Shown here piece after piece: positions 42,135 through 50,687 of a DNA stretch of 54,001 nt (position 1 is the first letter of the stretch; every line of letters starts with the position of its first letter). The stretch is from Microbacterium sp. (GTDB lineage: Bacteria > Actinomycetota > Actinomycetes > Actinomycetales > Microbacteriaceae). The position numbers and the translations under genes are program-made. Under the pieces are notes generated by a model that was given only the letters and a program-made list of their open reading frames with translations, was not told the DNA's origin and made no database searches. The stretch is from NCBI GenBank assembly GCA_003524435.1, contig DQHP01000089.1, forward strand, positions 1 to 54,001, in the 5' to 3' direction.

Positions 42135-42995
42135 ATGCCTAATCTGACTCTCGCCGCGCTTGTTCGCTCTGCTGCCGAGCGTCTCGGCGCAGCCGGTGTT
42201 CCGGATCCGCTTGTCGATGCCGAACTGCTTGCTGCACATATTCAGGGCCTCGGACGTGGCGAGGTGCAGGCGGCCATCATCCGCGGCGACACGATGGCCG
42301 ACAATGCAGCCGCGGCGTTTGACGCGCTCGTAGCGCGAAGGGAGACGCGTGAGCCGCTGCAACATCTCACCGGTCGCGCGCCGTTTCGGCACGTGGAGCT
42401 TGCTGTGGGTCCGGGGGTGTTCGTGCCGCGGCCGGAGACTGAAACAGTCACCCAGTTCGCTGTTGACGCGCTGCTGAATGATCCGTCTCCCGAGCCGATC
42501 GGCGTCGATCTGTGCACCGGCAGCGGCGCTATCGCTTTAGCGATGGCTACGGAAGTGCCGCATTCATTCGTTTACGCAGTGGAACTTTCGGCCGAGGCAC
42601 ACACCTGGGCAGCGCGAAATACTAAGGATGTTGAGAATCTCACGCTCGTTCATGGCGATCTTGCCGACTCCCTTGCTGAGCTTGACGGCACCGTCAGCGT
42701 CGTCATCTCGAACCCGCCCTACGTCCCAAATGACGCCATCCCGCGCGATCCTGAAGTGAGGCTGTTTGATCCGGCCATGGCGCTCTACGGAGGGGCCGAT
42801 GGCCTCGACATCGTGCGCGTGCTGAGCGCAAGAGCGCTGCATTTACTCAGGCCAGGGGGTCTGCTCGTCATCGAACACGGTGAGTTGCAGGGCGAAGCGA
42901 TCAGGAATCTGCTGTCAGAGGCCGGGTGGCGGGCGCCCACCACACACCGTGATCTGACTCAGCGCGATCGGTCCACGACGGCGTTGCGTCCTTGA
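42135..42995 (+). CDS. prmC: Release factor N5-glutamine methyltransferase
   Basis: A 286-residue SAM enzyme that methylates the Gln of GGQ in RF1/RF2. NPPY at 193-196 is the catalytic motif for glutamine methylation. VGPGVFVPRPETE and GVDLCTGSGAIALA (SAM motif I) are typical of HemK/PrmC. The N-terminal roughly 75-residue helical RF-binding domain is present. It is divergent from cysK. In other actinobacteria it sits next to prfA; here three genes intervene. Confidence 0.94.
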   Translation: MPNLTLAALVRSAAERLGAAGVPDPLVDAELLAAHIQGLGRGEVQAAIIRGDTMADNAAAAFDALVARRETREPLQHLTGRAPFRHVELAVGPGVFVPRPETETVTQFAVDALLNDPSPEPIGVDLCTGSGAIALAMATEVPHSFVYAVELSAEAHTWAARNTKDVENLTLVHGDLADSLAELDGTVSVVISNPPYVPNDAIPRDPEVRLFDPAMALYGGADGLDIVRVLSARALHLLRPGGLLVIEHGELQGEAIRNLLSEAGWRAPTTHRDLTQRDRSTTALRP

Positions 42996-43048
42996 GACGC
43001 TGGCGAGAGTCGTGCGCGGCACTCCCGGACGCGTAGACTGAGACGGTC

Positions 43049-43774
43049 ATGTCCTCAGTCTTCGATTGCCGCGATGAGGCGCAGCTGCTTGCCGGAATGC
43101 GCCTCGCTCGTCAGGCGATAGCCCGTGGCGGCCTCATCGTTATCCCTACTGACACCGTTTACGGTGTTGCCGCTGACGCGTTCACCCCTTCGGCCGTGCA
43201 GAAACTGCTCGATGCCAAGGGGCGCGGAAGGGAACAACCGCCGCCGGTTCTTGTCGCTGGCCAGGCCGCGTTGGCTGCTCTCGTAGAAGAGATCCCCGAG
43301 CCAGTTCAACGATTAGTCGATGAATTCTGGCCGGGGGGTCTCACGGTCGTGTTGCCCGCGCAGCCATCGCTTTCGTGGGATCTCGGCGACAGCCTCGGAA
43401 CAGTCGCCGTGCGCATGCCTGACAACCGTGTGGCGCTAGAGATTCTTGAAGAGACAGGCCCGTTGGCCGTGTCCAGTGCGAACCTCACGGGAAAAGACGC
43501 AGCAATTGCCGTCGAAGATGCCAAACGGATGCTGGGCGACAGCGTCGCGGTGTATCTCGATGGAGGTATGAGTGCGACCGGAATCGCCTCCACGATCATT
43601 GACGCCACATCATTCGTGCGCCCTCGAGCAGGTTCTGATGACGTACCTGCTGACGAGCCCCGCATCCGCGTGCTGCGTGAAGGTGCTGTGACGATAAAGC
43701 AACTGGAAAGCGTCCTGGGCGAGTTGTTAGAGCCGCAGGTGTCGCAGGACGCCGCAGCGGACGGCACCGCGTGA
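43049..43774 (+). CDS. tsaC: L-threonylcarbamoyladenylate synthase (TsaC/Sua5/YwlC)
   Basis: A 241-residue protein with the YrdC-type fold: RQAIARGGLIVIPTDTVYGVAADAF is the N-terminal signature, KGRGREQPPPVLV follows the RNA/ATP-binding lysine, and FWPGGLTVVLP and SSANLTGKDAAI complete it. It makes threonylcarbamoyl-AMP for t6A37 in tRNA. The C-terminus is extended by about 35 residues but lacks a full Sua5 domain. The stop overlaps the GTG start of the wecA-like gene. Confidence 0.94.
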   Translation: MSSVFDCRDEAQLLAGMRLARQAIARGGLIVIPTDTVYGVAADAFTPSAVQKLLDAKGRGREQPPPVLVAGQAALAALVEEIPEPVQRLVDEFWPGGLTVVLPAQPSLSWDLGDSLGTVAVRMPDNRVALEILEETGPLAVSSANLTGKDAAIAVEDAKRMLGDSVAVYLDGGMSATGIASTIIDATSFVRPRAGSDDVPADEPRIRVLREGAVTIKQLESVLGELLEPQVSQDAAADGTA

Positions 43775-44943
43775 AGCAGTACCTCTTCACGATTATCCTC
43801 ACCGCGACGGTCACCCTCGTGATGTCTTGGGCTGTCTGGCAACTCAGCCTGCGCTTCAAGCTCTATCCCGGCATCCGCGAGCGCGACGTGCATACGACAC
43901 CGACACCCAGGCTGGGTGGGGTGGCCATCGTTCTGGGTATCACAGCCGCGATCGGTGTGTCATCAGCGAATCCGTTCTTTAGCATTATGTGGGTGCCGCC
44001 GCAGACAATGTGGGCCGTGTTAGGAGCGGTGCTGCTGATCGCCATCATTGGCGTCATCGATGATCTGTGGGACCTGGACTGGATGATCAAGCTGGGGGCG
44101 CAGTTTCTGGCCGCCGGCATCATCACCGTCGTTGGCGGTCTGCAGATTCTCGCGCTGCCACTCGGGGAGATGATCATCTTCTCGAGTTGGCTGAGCATCG
44201 CGGTGACCATGTTCGCCATCGTGGTCGTGATGAACGCTGTCAACTTCATCGACGGTCTCGATGGCCTGGTCGCCGGCGTCTGCTTGATCGCGAACGGTGT
44301 GTTCTTCGCCTACGCGTACATTCTTACGCGCGACACCGGTGCCAGTAGCTACTTCAACCTGGCGTCCTTTCTCGCAGCGGTCCTGATCGGTGCGTGCATC
44401 GGCTTCTTGCCATTGAACTGGAGCCCCGCAAAACTCTTCATGGGGGACTCTGGTGCGCTCGTGCTGGGGCTCCTGATGGCGACCTCGGCTATCGCGCTTA
44501 CCGGTCAGATGTCGTCCACCGCCATGGACCCGGAAGAGTTCGGCCGTTCACAGTTGCTCGGAGCGTTTATCCCCATCTTGCTTCCTCTCGTCGTCGTACT
44601 GCTGCCGCTGCTGGATTTTGGGCTCGCAGTCTTTCGGCGTATGCGAGCGGGGAAGTCCCCGTTCTCGCCGGATCGAAAGCACCTCCACCACCGGATGCTG
44701 GATCTCGGTCACCGCGACCGGGACGCTGTCCTCATCTTCTACGCGTGGACGGCCATCATCTCCCTCGCGGTTCTGCTTATGTATGTCGGATCGCGCGAGG
44801 ACTGGCCAGGTCAGTATCTGCCCGGAGTCGCCTTCGGCGTCATCGGCATCGCCGCCTGCCTTGTCGTCACCCTGCTCCCTTCCCAACGAACTCAGCGCAC
44901 GGCTCCCACAGAGCCCGCCCCGCACCCTTTGGAGTCACCATGA
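43771..44943 (+). CDS. wecA: WecA-like undecaprenyl-phosphate GlcNAc-1-phosphate transferase
   Basis: A 390-residue membrane enzyme of the MraY/WecA family. The first cytoplasmic loop has DVHTTPTPRLGG, and GVIDDLWDLD is the Mg-binding DD pair. NAVNFIDGLDGLVAG is the diagnostic catalytic loop, followed by a late KLFMGDSGALVLG. About eleven membrane segments are present. It starts surface glycan or teichoic-type polymer synthesis by loading a sugar phosphate on the lipid carrier. GTG 43771 overlaps the tsaC stop, and the stop overlaps the ATG of the next gene. Confidence 0.93.
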   Translation: MKQYLFTIILTATVTLVMSWAVWQLSLRFKLYPGIRERDVHTTPTPRLGGVAIVLGITAAIGVSSANPFFSIMWVPPQTMWAVLGAVLLIAIIGVIDDLWDLDWMIKLGAQFLAAGIITVVGGLQILALPLGEMIIFSSWLSIAVTMFAIVVVMNAVNFIDGLDGLVAGVCLIANGVFFAYAYILTRDTGASSYFNLASFLAAVLIGACIGFLPLNWSPAKLFMGDSGALVLGLLMATSAIALTGQMSSTAMDPEEFGRSQLLGAFIPILLPLVVVLLPLLDFGLAVFRRMRAGKSPFSPDRKHLHHRMLDLGHRDRDAVLIFYAWTAIISLAVLLMYVGSREDWPGQYLPGVAFGVIGIAACLVVTLLPSQRTQRTAPTEPAPHPLESP

Positions 44944-45449
44944 GTCCGAGTCCTGTCTCGAGTACGCCGATCCTGCGTAAGACCCTGCTGTGGTCTGCGG
45001 CGGCAACGGTCATCCTCGCCGTTATCGCCGGGGCCATCGGCTTCTTTGTCGCCGGAACGGACGGCTTGTGGAGCGGGTTGCTAGGAGTGACGCTGGCTGC
45101 GTTGTTCCTCGCGATCACTGCGATTAGCATCCTGATCGCCAACCGTTGGTACGGCGATCCGATTTACGTGCAACTCTTCTTCGCCATTGTGCTCGGGGGC
45201 TGGATGCTGAAACTCGGTGTCTTCATCGTCGTGATGATTCTGCTCAGTGGTGCGCCCTGGATCTCACCGATGGTGTTCTTCCTTTCCATCGTCGCCGGCG
45301 TCGCGCTCTCGCTGGCCGTCGACGTAATTGTCCTCACCCGGATGCGCCTTCCGAACGTTAGCGATATATCGCTGCCGACCGAAGCTCCAGAGGATCTGGC
45401 ACCCGGAATGAACCGTCAGACGCCAAAAACGGATTTGAACGACAATTGA
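44940..45449 (+). CDS. AtpI-like ATP synthase-associated membrane protein
   Basis: A 169-residue, four-helix membrane protein starting at ATG 44940 (ATGA overlap with the wecA-like stop). LFFAIVLGGWMLKLGVFIVVMILL corresponds to the third to fourth helices of AtpI-type proteins. It immediately precedes the atp operon, the position of atpI in many bacteria, where it helps c-ring assembly or metal entry. Sequence identity in this family is low, so the assignment rests partly on position. Confidence 0.75.
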   Translation: MSPSPVSSTPILRKTLLWSAAATVILAVIAGAIGFFVAGTDGLWSGLLGVTLAALFLAITAISILIANRWYGDPIYVQLFFAIVLGGWMLKLGVFIVVMILLSGAPWISPMVFFLSIVAGVALSLAVDVIVLTRMRLPNVSDISLPTEAPEDLAPGMNRQTPKTDLNDN

Positions 45450-45578
45450 TTCTGATAGTGTTGACACGTGCCCGCTCGCAATGCGAGCGCTTGCGCCTGA
45501 AGCACACCGACCGTCGCCGCCCCGGTTCAAACCGGTGCCCCGAAGCTGGAGCCCGCGCTGTTTAATCTTGCTGCGACC

Positions 45579-46370
45579 ATGATCCCCCGTCCTGCCGCTG
45601 ATGGTGGCGAATTCCATGGCCCGTCGATGGATGAGTTCTTCCCGGAGATCTTGTTCAACGTCTTCGGCGTCATTCCGATTCACCGCATCCACTTGATCCA
45701 GTTGCTTTCAGTGATTGTGGTCGTGTTGTTGCTCTGGCTCGGTACCCGCCGCATGCGCGTGGTACCCGGACGTTTCCAGAGCGTCATTGAGATGGGCCTT
45801 GGCTTCGTCCGAGGCGGCATCGCCCACGATCTTCTGGGACGCAAGGATGGCGATCGCTTCCTTCCGATCCTGACCACGATGTTCTTCATGATCCTGTTCA
45901 TGAACATCACCGGAATCATCCCGTTCCTGAACATGCCAGGTACGGCGATTATCGCCGTGCCACTCACGCTTGCTGTGATCAGCTACGTCACCTTCATCTA
46001 CGCCGGCATGAAGAAGAGCCCGCTGGGTTTCTGGAAGAACTCACTGTTCCCCTCCGGTGTGCCGTGGCCGGTCTATATCATCGTTACGCCGCTTGAGTTC
46101 ATCTCGACCTTCATCATCCGGCCGGTCACGCTGACGCTCCGACTGATGATGAACCTCGTCGTCGGTCACATGATCCTCGTGCTCTGCTTCGCAGCAACAC
46201 AGTTCTTCTTCTTCACCGCAGGTGGCGGATGGGCCGCCCTCGGTGTCGGAACCCTCGCCTTCGGCGGCGCCTTCACGATCTTTGAGATCTTGGTTGTCGT
46301 CCTGCAGGCATACGTCTTCACCGTCCTCACCGCGATCTACATCCAGCTCGCGGTCGCAGAAGAGCACTAA
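45579..46370 (+). CDS. atpB: F1Fo ATP synthase subunit a
   Basis: A 263-residue Fo subunit. EFHGPSMDEFFPEILF near the N-terminus and LTLRLMMNLVVGHMI with the essential proton-channel Arg are decisive. Five to six membrane helices are present. ATG 45579 has no visible Shine-Dalgarno. An in-frame CTG at 45558, after CTGGAG, would add seven residues, so the start is uncertain. It begins the operon atpBEFHAGDC. A 16-base tandem duplication that includes the stop codon lies just after the gene. Confidence 0.95.
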   Translation: MIPRPAADGGEFHGPSMDEFFPEILFNVFGVIPIHRIHLIQLLSVIVVVLLLWLGTRRMRVVPGRFQSVIEMGLGFVRGGIAHDLLGRKDGDRFLPILTTMFFMILFMNITGIIPFLNMPGTAIIAVPLTLAVISYVTFIYAGMKKSPLGFWKNSLFPSGVPWPVYIIVTPLEFISTFIIRPVTLTLRLMMNLVVGHMILVLCFAATQFFFFTAGGGWAALGVGTLAFGGAFTIFEILVVVLQAYVFTVLTAIYIQLAVAEEH

Positions 46371-46397
46371 GTCTTCCAAGTACTAAGCCTTCCAAGC
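46366..46397 (+). repeat. 16-base tandem duplication at the atpB stop
   Basis: ACTAAGTCTTCCAAGT (46366-46381) and ACTAAGCCTTCCAAGC (46382-46397) differ at two positions; a third partial copy (TCTAAGC) follows. The first unit contains the atpB stop codon. It lengthens the atpB-atpE gap to 77 bases. Confidence 0.85.
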
Positions 46398-46447
46398 TCT
46401 AAGCGGATCGGCTCTCCCGCCGTTCCAAAATCGAAAGGAAACATCCC

Positions 46448-46684
46448 GTGGACGCAACTACGGTTCTCGCTGAAATCAACGGTCACCTCGCGGCGGTCGG
46501 TTACGGCCTCGCAGCGATCGGTCCGGCTATCGGTGTGGGTATCGTCGTCGGAAAGACCATCGAGGGCGTTGCTCGTCAGCCCGAGCTGGCTGGCCGCCTC
46601 CAGGTCCTCATGTGGATCGGTATCGCCTTCACCGAGGCGCTTGCATTCGTCGGCATCGCCGTCGGATTCATCCCCTTCCCGTAA
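46448..46684 (+). CDS. atpE: F1Fo ATP synthase subunit c
   Basis: A 78-residue, two-helix proteolipid. AAIGPAIGVGIVVGKTIEGVARQPE is the first helix and polar loop, and the ion-binding Glu is E63 in FTEALAFVG. The Gly-rich first helix is the usual c-ring packing pattern. GTG 46448 has GAAAGGAAAC upstream, a good ribosome site as expected for the most abundant subunit. Confidence 0.96.
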   Translation: MDATTVLAEINGHLAAVGYGLAAIGPAIGVGIVVGKTIEGVARQPELAGRLQVLMWIGIAFTEALAFVGIAVGFIPFP

Positions 46685-46711
46685 TTCTCACCGACTTCTG
46701 AAGGAGACAGG

Positions 46712-47263
46712 ATGCTGAACGCTCTTGTCACGAGCCTCGCGGCGGAGGAAGCACCTAACCCGCTGATCCCCGCGTGGTACGACATCATCTGGTCGGCTCT
46801 GTGGTTCGTCGTGATCCTGGTCGTGGTGTGGAAGGTTGCTCTTCCACGCTTCACGAAGATGCTCGATGAGCGCTCCGCCGCCATCGAGGGCAACATCGCC
46901 AAGGCAGACGAGGCACAGAAGGAAGCCGAGGCAACGCTGGAGGAATACACTCGCCAGCTCGCCGAAGCACGCACCGAGGCCGGTGAGATTCGTGAGGCCG
47001 CCCGTGAGGACGGAAAGCGGATCGTCGCCGAGGCGAAGGACACGGCATCTGCCGAGGCTTCGCGTCTCACGGCTTCCGCGCACTCGCAGATCGAAGCAGA
47101 GCGCCAGAGCGCGCTTGTCTCGCTGCGTTCCGAAGTAGGCACGCTCGCGCTTGACCTCGCTGGCGGCGTCATTGGAGAGACTCTCTCCGACGATGCACGC
47201 GCCACGGCCGTGGTTGACCGCTTCCTCGCCGACCTCGACGCGTCAGAGAAGGCGGCTCAGTAA
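46712..47263 (+). CDS. atpF: F1Fo ATP synthase subunit b
   Basis: A 183-residue peripheral stalk subunit. One N-terminal membrane helix (IIWSALWFVVILVVVWKVALP) is followed by a long charged coiled coil (KMLDERSAAIEGNIAKADEAQ). ATG 46712 has GAAGGAGAC upstream. b and delta are separate genes here, unlike the fused b-delta of mycobacteria. The stop TAA shares its last base with the atpH ATG (TAATG). Confidence 0.95.
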   Translation: MLNALVTSLAAEEAPNPLIPAWYDIIWSALWFVVILVVVWKVALPRFTKMLDERSAAIEGNIAKADEAQKEAEATLEEYTRQLAEARTEAGEIREAAREDGKRIVAEAKDTASAEASRLTASAHSQIEAERQSALVSLRSEVGTLALDLAGGVIGETLSDDARATAVVDRFLADLDASEKAAQ

Positions 47264-48048
47264 TGGGCAGCGCGACCACTCAGGCACTCGCGGCATCCAC
47301 GAACGCCCTTGCCGCGGCGTCCGGCATCACCCTTGACACCGCAGGCGAGTTCTTCTCGGCTGCGGCGCTCGTGGGTGAGTCGTCGCAGTTGAGCGGCGCG
47401 CTGGCTGACTCGACAGCTCCCGCGGGCTCCCGCGCCGCTGTAGTGGCGAAGGTCTTCGCTGGTGCGTCACCTGCTGTCAGAGACGTCCTCACGGTCGTCG
47501 CTGGTCAGCGGTGGTCTACTGCTGCAGATATCGTCGACGCGATCGAAGAACTTGCAATCAGAGCAACGGCGATCGCAGAGCCGACGAGCGACATCGAAGG
47601 CGAGCTGTTCTCCTTCTTGCGCGTCGTCGCCGACAACCCAGAGCTTGAACTCGCCCTTGGTAGCCGATTGGGAGATTCCGCCTCACGCAGTGCGCTGGTG
47701 GGCAAGCTTCTCACCGGCGCTAGCGCGAGTGTAAAGCTGATCACCACCTCACTGGTCCGCCAGCCCCGAGGACGGCGCATCCGGCAGCTACTGAACCGTG
47801 CGATGAGCATTGTTTCGCTCCAGCGCGGACGAACTGTGGCCACCGTGCACACCGCGGCACCACTTTCTGCGGCACAGAGCACCCGGTTGAGTGATGCACT
47901 CGCACGCCGCTATGGCGCGCAAGTTTCGCTCAACGTAGTGATCGACCCCACCGTTGTTGGCGGACTGCGTGTGCAGATCGCCGATGACGTGATCGACGGC
48001 AGCATCTCCGCGCGGCTCGCCGATCTCCGACACAAGCTCGCGGGCTAA
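47263..48048 (+). CDS. atpH: F1Fo ATP synthase subunit delta
   Basis: A 261-residue subunit, about 80 residues longer than the E. coli protein as is usual in actinobacteria. The N-terminal helical bundle is divergent and the C-terminal region is well conserved (DPTVVGGLRVQIADDVIDGSI). It links the peripheral stalk to the top of F1. ATG 47263 overlaps the atpF stop. Confidence 0.93.
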   Translation: MGSATTQALAASTNALAAASGITLDTAGEFFSAAALVGESSQLSGALADSTAPAGSRAAVVAKVFAGASPAVRDVLTVVAGQRWSTAADIVDAIEELAIRATAIAEPTSDIEGELFSFLRVVADNPELELALGSRLGDSASRSALVGKLLTGASASVKLITTSLVRQPRGRRIRQLLNRAMSIVSLQRGRTVATVHTAAPLSAAQSTRLSDALARRYGAQVSLNVVIDPTVVGGLRVQIADDVIDGSISARLADLRHKLAG

Positions 48049-48101
48049 CACGACTTCGCGCGGGGAACCGCGCAGACTCTCTCAGATACAAAGGGAAGAC
48101 A

Positions 48102-49742
48102 ATGGCAGAACTATCGATCAGCCCCGACGTCATCCGTGACGCGCTGAAGGACTTCGCCGCTGCGTATGAGCCCACCGGCGCTGCAGCGACCGAAGTTGGC
48201 ACCGTCATCGATGCCGGCGACGGAATCGCGCACGTGGAGGGCCTGCCCGGCGTCATGGCGAACGAGCTCGTGACGTTCGGCAACGGCGTCCAGGGCCTCG
48301 CACTGAACCTCGACGAGAACCAGATCGGTACGGTCGTCCTCGGCGACTTCGCCGGCATCGAAGCTGGGCAGCAAGTCCAGCGCACCGGCGAGGTGCTCTC
48401 GGTCGCAGTTGGCGATGGCTACCTCGGCCGCGTGGTTGACGCGCTCGGTAACCCGATCGATGGTCTCGGTGAGGTCGTATCCGAGGGCCGTCGCGCACTT
48501 GAGCTGCAGGCGCCCGGTGTGATGCAGCGTAAGAGCGTTCACGAGCCGATGCAGACCGGCATCAAGGCCATCGACGCGATGATTCCGGTTGGCCGCGGCC
48601 AGCGTCAGCTCATCATCGGTGACCGCCAGACCGGCAAGACCGCGATCGCGATCGACACGATCATCAACCAGAAGGACAACTGGGCGACCGGCGACACCAA
48701 CAAGCAGGTTCGCTGCATCTACGTTGCTATCGGTCAGAAGGGCTCCACGATCGCCTCCGTCAAGGGCGCGCTCGAGGATGCCGGAGCGATGGAGTACACC
48801 ACCATCGTTGCAGCTCCGGCCTCAGATGCGGCCGGCTTCAAGTACATCGCTCCCTACACCGGCTCGGCGATTGGCCAGCACTGGATGTACGGCGGCAAGC
48901 ACGTTCTCATCATCTTCGATGATCTGTCGAAGCAGGCTGAGGCCTACCGTGCCGTTTCGCTCCTTCTGCGTCGTCCGCCGGGCCGCGAGGCATACCCCGG
49001 TGACGTCTTCTACCTGCACTCCCGTTTGCTGGAGCGTTGTGCGAAGCTGTCTGACGAGCTCGGTGCCGGATCGATGACGGGTCTTCCGATCATCGAGACC
49101 AAGGCCAACGACGTCTCGGCATACATTCCGACCAACGTGATCTCGATCACCGATGGCCAGATCTTCTTGCAGTCCGACCTCTTCAACGCTAACCAGCGTC
49201 CCGCGGTCGACGTGGGTATCTCGGTCTCCCGAGTCGGTGGTGACGCTCAGGTCAAGTCCATCAAGAAGGTTTCCGGAACGTTGAAGCTCGAGCTCGCGCA
49301 GTACCGCTCGCTCGAGGCTTTCGCGATGTTCGCATCCGACCTTGACGCCGCATCACGTCGCCAGCTGGCTCGTGGTGCGCGCCTGACCGAGCTGCTCAAG
49401 CAGCCGCAGTACTCGCCGTACCCGGTTGAGGACCAGGTCGTATCGATCTGGGCTGGCACCAAGGGCAAGCTCGACTCGCTCGAGATCTCCGATGTGCTGA
49501 AGTTCGAGCGCGAACTGCTTGACCACCTTCGTCGCAATACGAAGATCCTTGACACCCTGCGCGAGACCAACGTGCTGGATGACGACACGGCCGCCGAACT
49601 GGAGAAGCAGGTCGACAGCTTCCTGCTTGAGTTCCAGAGTGCGGGTGAGCAAGGCATTAGTGCTCTCGGACACGAGGAGCACGATGCTGCCACCGTTGAA
49701 GACGTCAACCAGGAGAAGATCGTCAAGGGTCGTCGCGCGTAA
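48102..49742 (+). CDS. atpA: F1Fo ATP synthase subunit alpha
   Basis: A 546-residue subunit. Walker A GDRQTGKT is at 173-180. The N-terminal beta-barrel (GIAHVEGLPGVMANELV) and the late VGGDAQVKSIKKVSGTLKLELAQYR are family landmarks. Alpha binds non-catalytic ATP and supplies the Arg finger to beta. The C-terminus carries about 30 extra acidic residues (EEHDAATVEDVNQEK), common in actinobacteria. ATG 48102 has AAGGGAAGAC upstream. Confidence 0.97.
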   Translation: MAELSISPDVIRDALKDFAAAYEPTGAAATEVGTVIDAGDGIAHVEGLPGVMANELVTFGNGVQGLALNLDENQIGTVVLGDFAGIEAGQQVQRTGEVLSVAVGDGYLGRVVDALGNPIDGLGEVVSEGRRALELQAPGVMQRKSVHEPMQTGIKAIDAMIPVGRGQRQLIIGDRQTGKTAIAIDTIINQKDNWATGDTNKQVRCIYVAIGQKGSTIASVKGALEDAGAMEYTTIVAAPASDAAGFKYIAPYTGSAIGQHWMYGGKHVLIIFDDLSKQAEAYRAVSLLLRRPPGREAYPGDVFYLHSRLLERCAKLSDELGAGSMTGLPIIETKANDVSAYIPTNVISITDGQIFLQSDLFNANQRPAVDVGISVSRVGGDAQVKSIKKVSGTLKLELAQYRSLEAFAMFASDLDAASRRQLARGARLTELLKQPQYSPYPVEDQVVSIWAGTKGKLDSLEISDVLKFERELLDHLRRNTKILDTLRETNVLDDDTAAELEKQVDSFLLEFQSAGEQGISALGHEEHDAATVEDVNQEKIVKGRRA

Positions 49743-49761
49743 TCGCGTGAGGTACTAAAAC

Positions 49762-50664
49762 ATGGGCGCTCAACTCAGGGTCTACAAGCAGAAGATCTCT
49801 TCTGCTCAGACGACCAAGAAAATTACGAAGGCGATGGAACTCATCGCGGCTTCGCGCATTCAGAAGGCGATGGCGCGCGTGCGCGCGTCCTCACCTTTTG
49901 CGCGAGCCGTGACACAGGCCGTTTCTGCCGTCGCGACGTACTCCAACGTCGACCACCCACTCACACGTGAGCCGGAGACAGTTCGCCGCTCTGCCGTCGT
50001 AGTCTTCTCCTCCGATCGTGGCCTTGCGGGCGCTTTCAACTCGCAGGTGCTTCGTGAGGCGATGGAACTTGCTGAGCTTCTGAAGGAAGAGGGTCGCGAG
50101 CCGGTCTTCTTCCTGGTTGGTCGCAAGGCGGTCGGGTACTTCCAGTTCCGTCGCATCACCGCGGAGGCTGACTGGACGGGTGACACCGACGTTCCACAGT
50201 TCAAGACCGCCGAGGAAATTTCTGCGGCTCTGCTGCAGTCATTCAACCGTGGCGGACAGGACGGCGGGGTCGACGAGATTCATCTCGTGTACAACCGTTT
50301 CGTCAGCATGATGACGCAGACTCCGGAGACCGTTCGTTTGCTTCCGCTTGAGATCGTGGAGGCAGACTCGACGATCGAGACGCCGGGTGCGGCCTACCCG
50401 CTGTACGAGTTCGAACCGGATGCTGACTCGGTGCTGGACGCGATTTTGCCGGTATATATCCAGAGCCGTGTCTTTAACGCATTGCTGCAGTCCTCTGCGG
50501 CGAAGCAGGCGGCGACGCAGAAGGCGATGAAGTCGGCCAGTGATAACGCTGACAAGCTCATCACCGACTACACACGCCTGCGCAACAACGCGCGTCAGGC
50601 CGAGATCACTCAGCAGATCGCAGAGATCGTCGGCGGCGCCGACGCTCTTTCGTCGAGCAAATAG
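49762..50664 (+). CDS. atpG: F1Fo ATP synthase subunit gamma
   Basis: A 300-residue central-stalk subunit. It starts MGAQLRVYKQKISSAQTTKKITKAMELIAASRI, the long N-terminal helix, and ends with DNADKLITDYTRLRNNARQAEITQQIAEIV, the conserved C-terminal helix that rotates in F1. It lies between alpha and beta as in all F-type operons. Confidence 0.96.
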   Translation: MGAQLRVYKQKISSAQTTKKITKAMELIAASRIQKAMARVRASSPFARAVTQAVSAVATYSNVDHPLTREPETVRRSAVVVFSSDRGLAGAFNSQVLREAMELAELLKEEGREPVFFLVGRKAVGYFQFRRITAEADWTGDTDVPQFKTAEEISAALLQSFNRGGQDGGVDEIHLVYNRFVSMMTQTPETVRLLPLEIVEADSTIETPGAAYPLYEFEPDADSVLDAILPVYIQSRVFNALLQSSAAKQAATQKAMKSASDNADKLITDYTRLRNNARQAEITQQIAEIVGGADALSSSK

Positions 50665-50687
50665 ACCATCAAGAAAGAGACGAAGAT

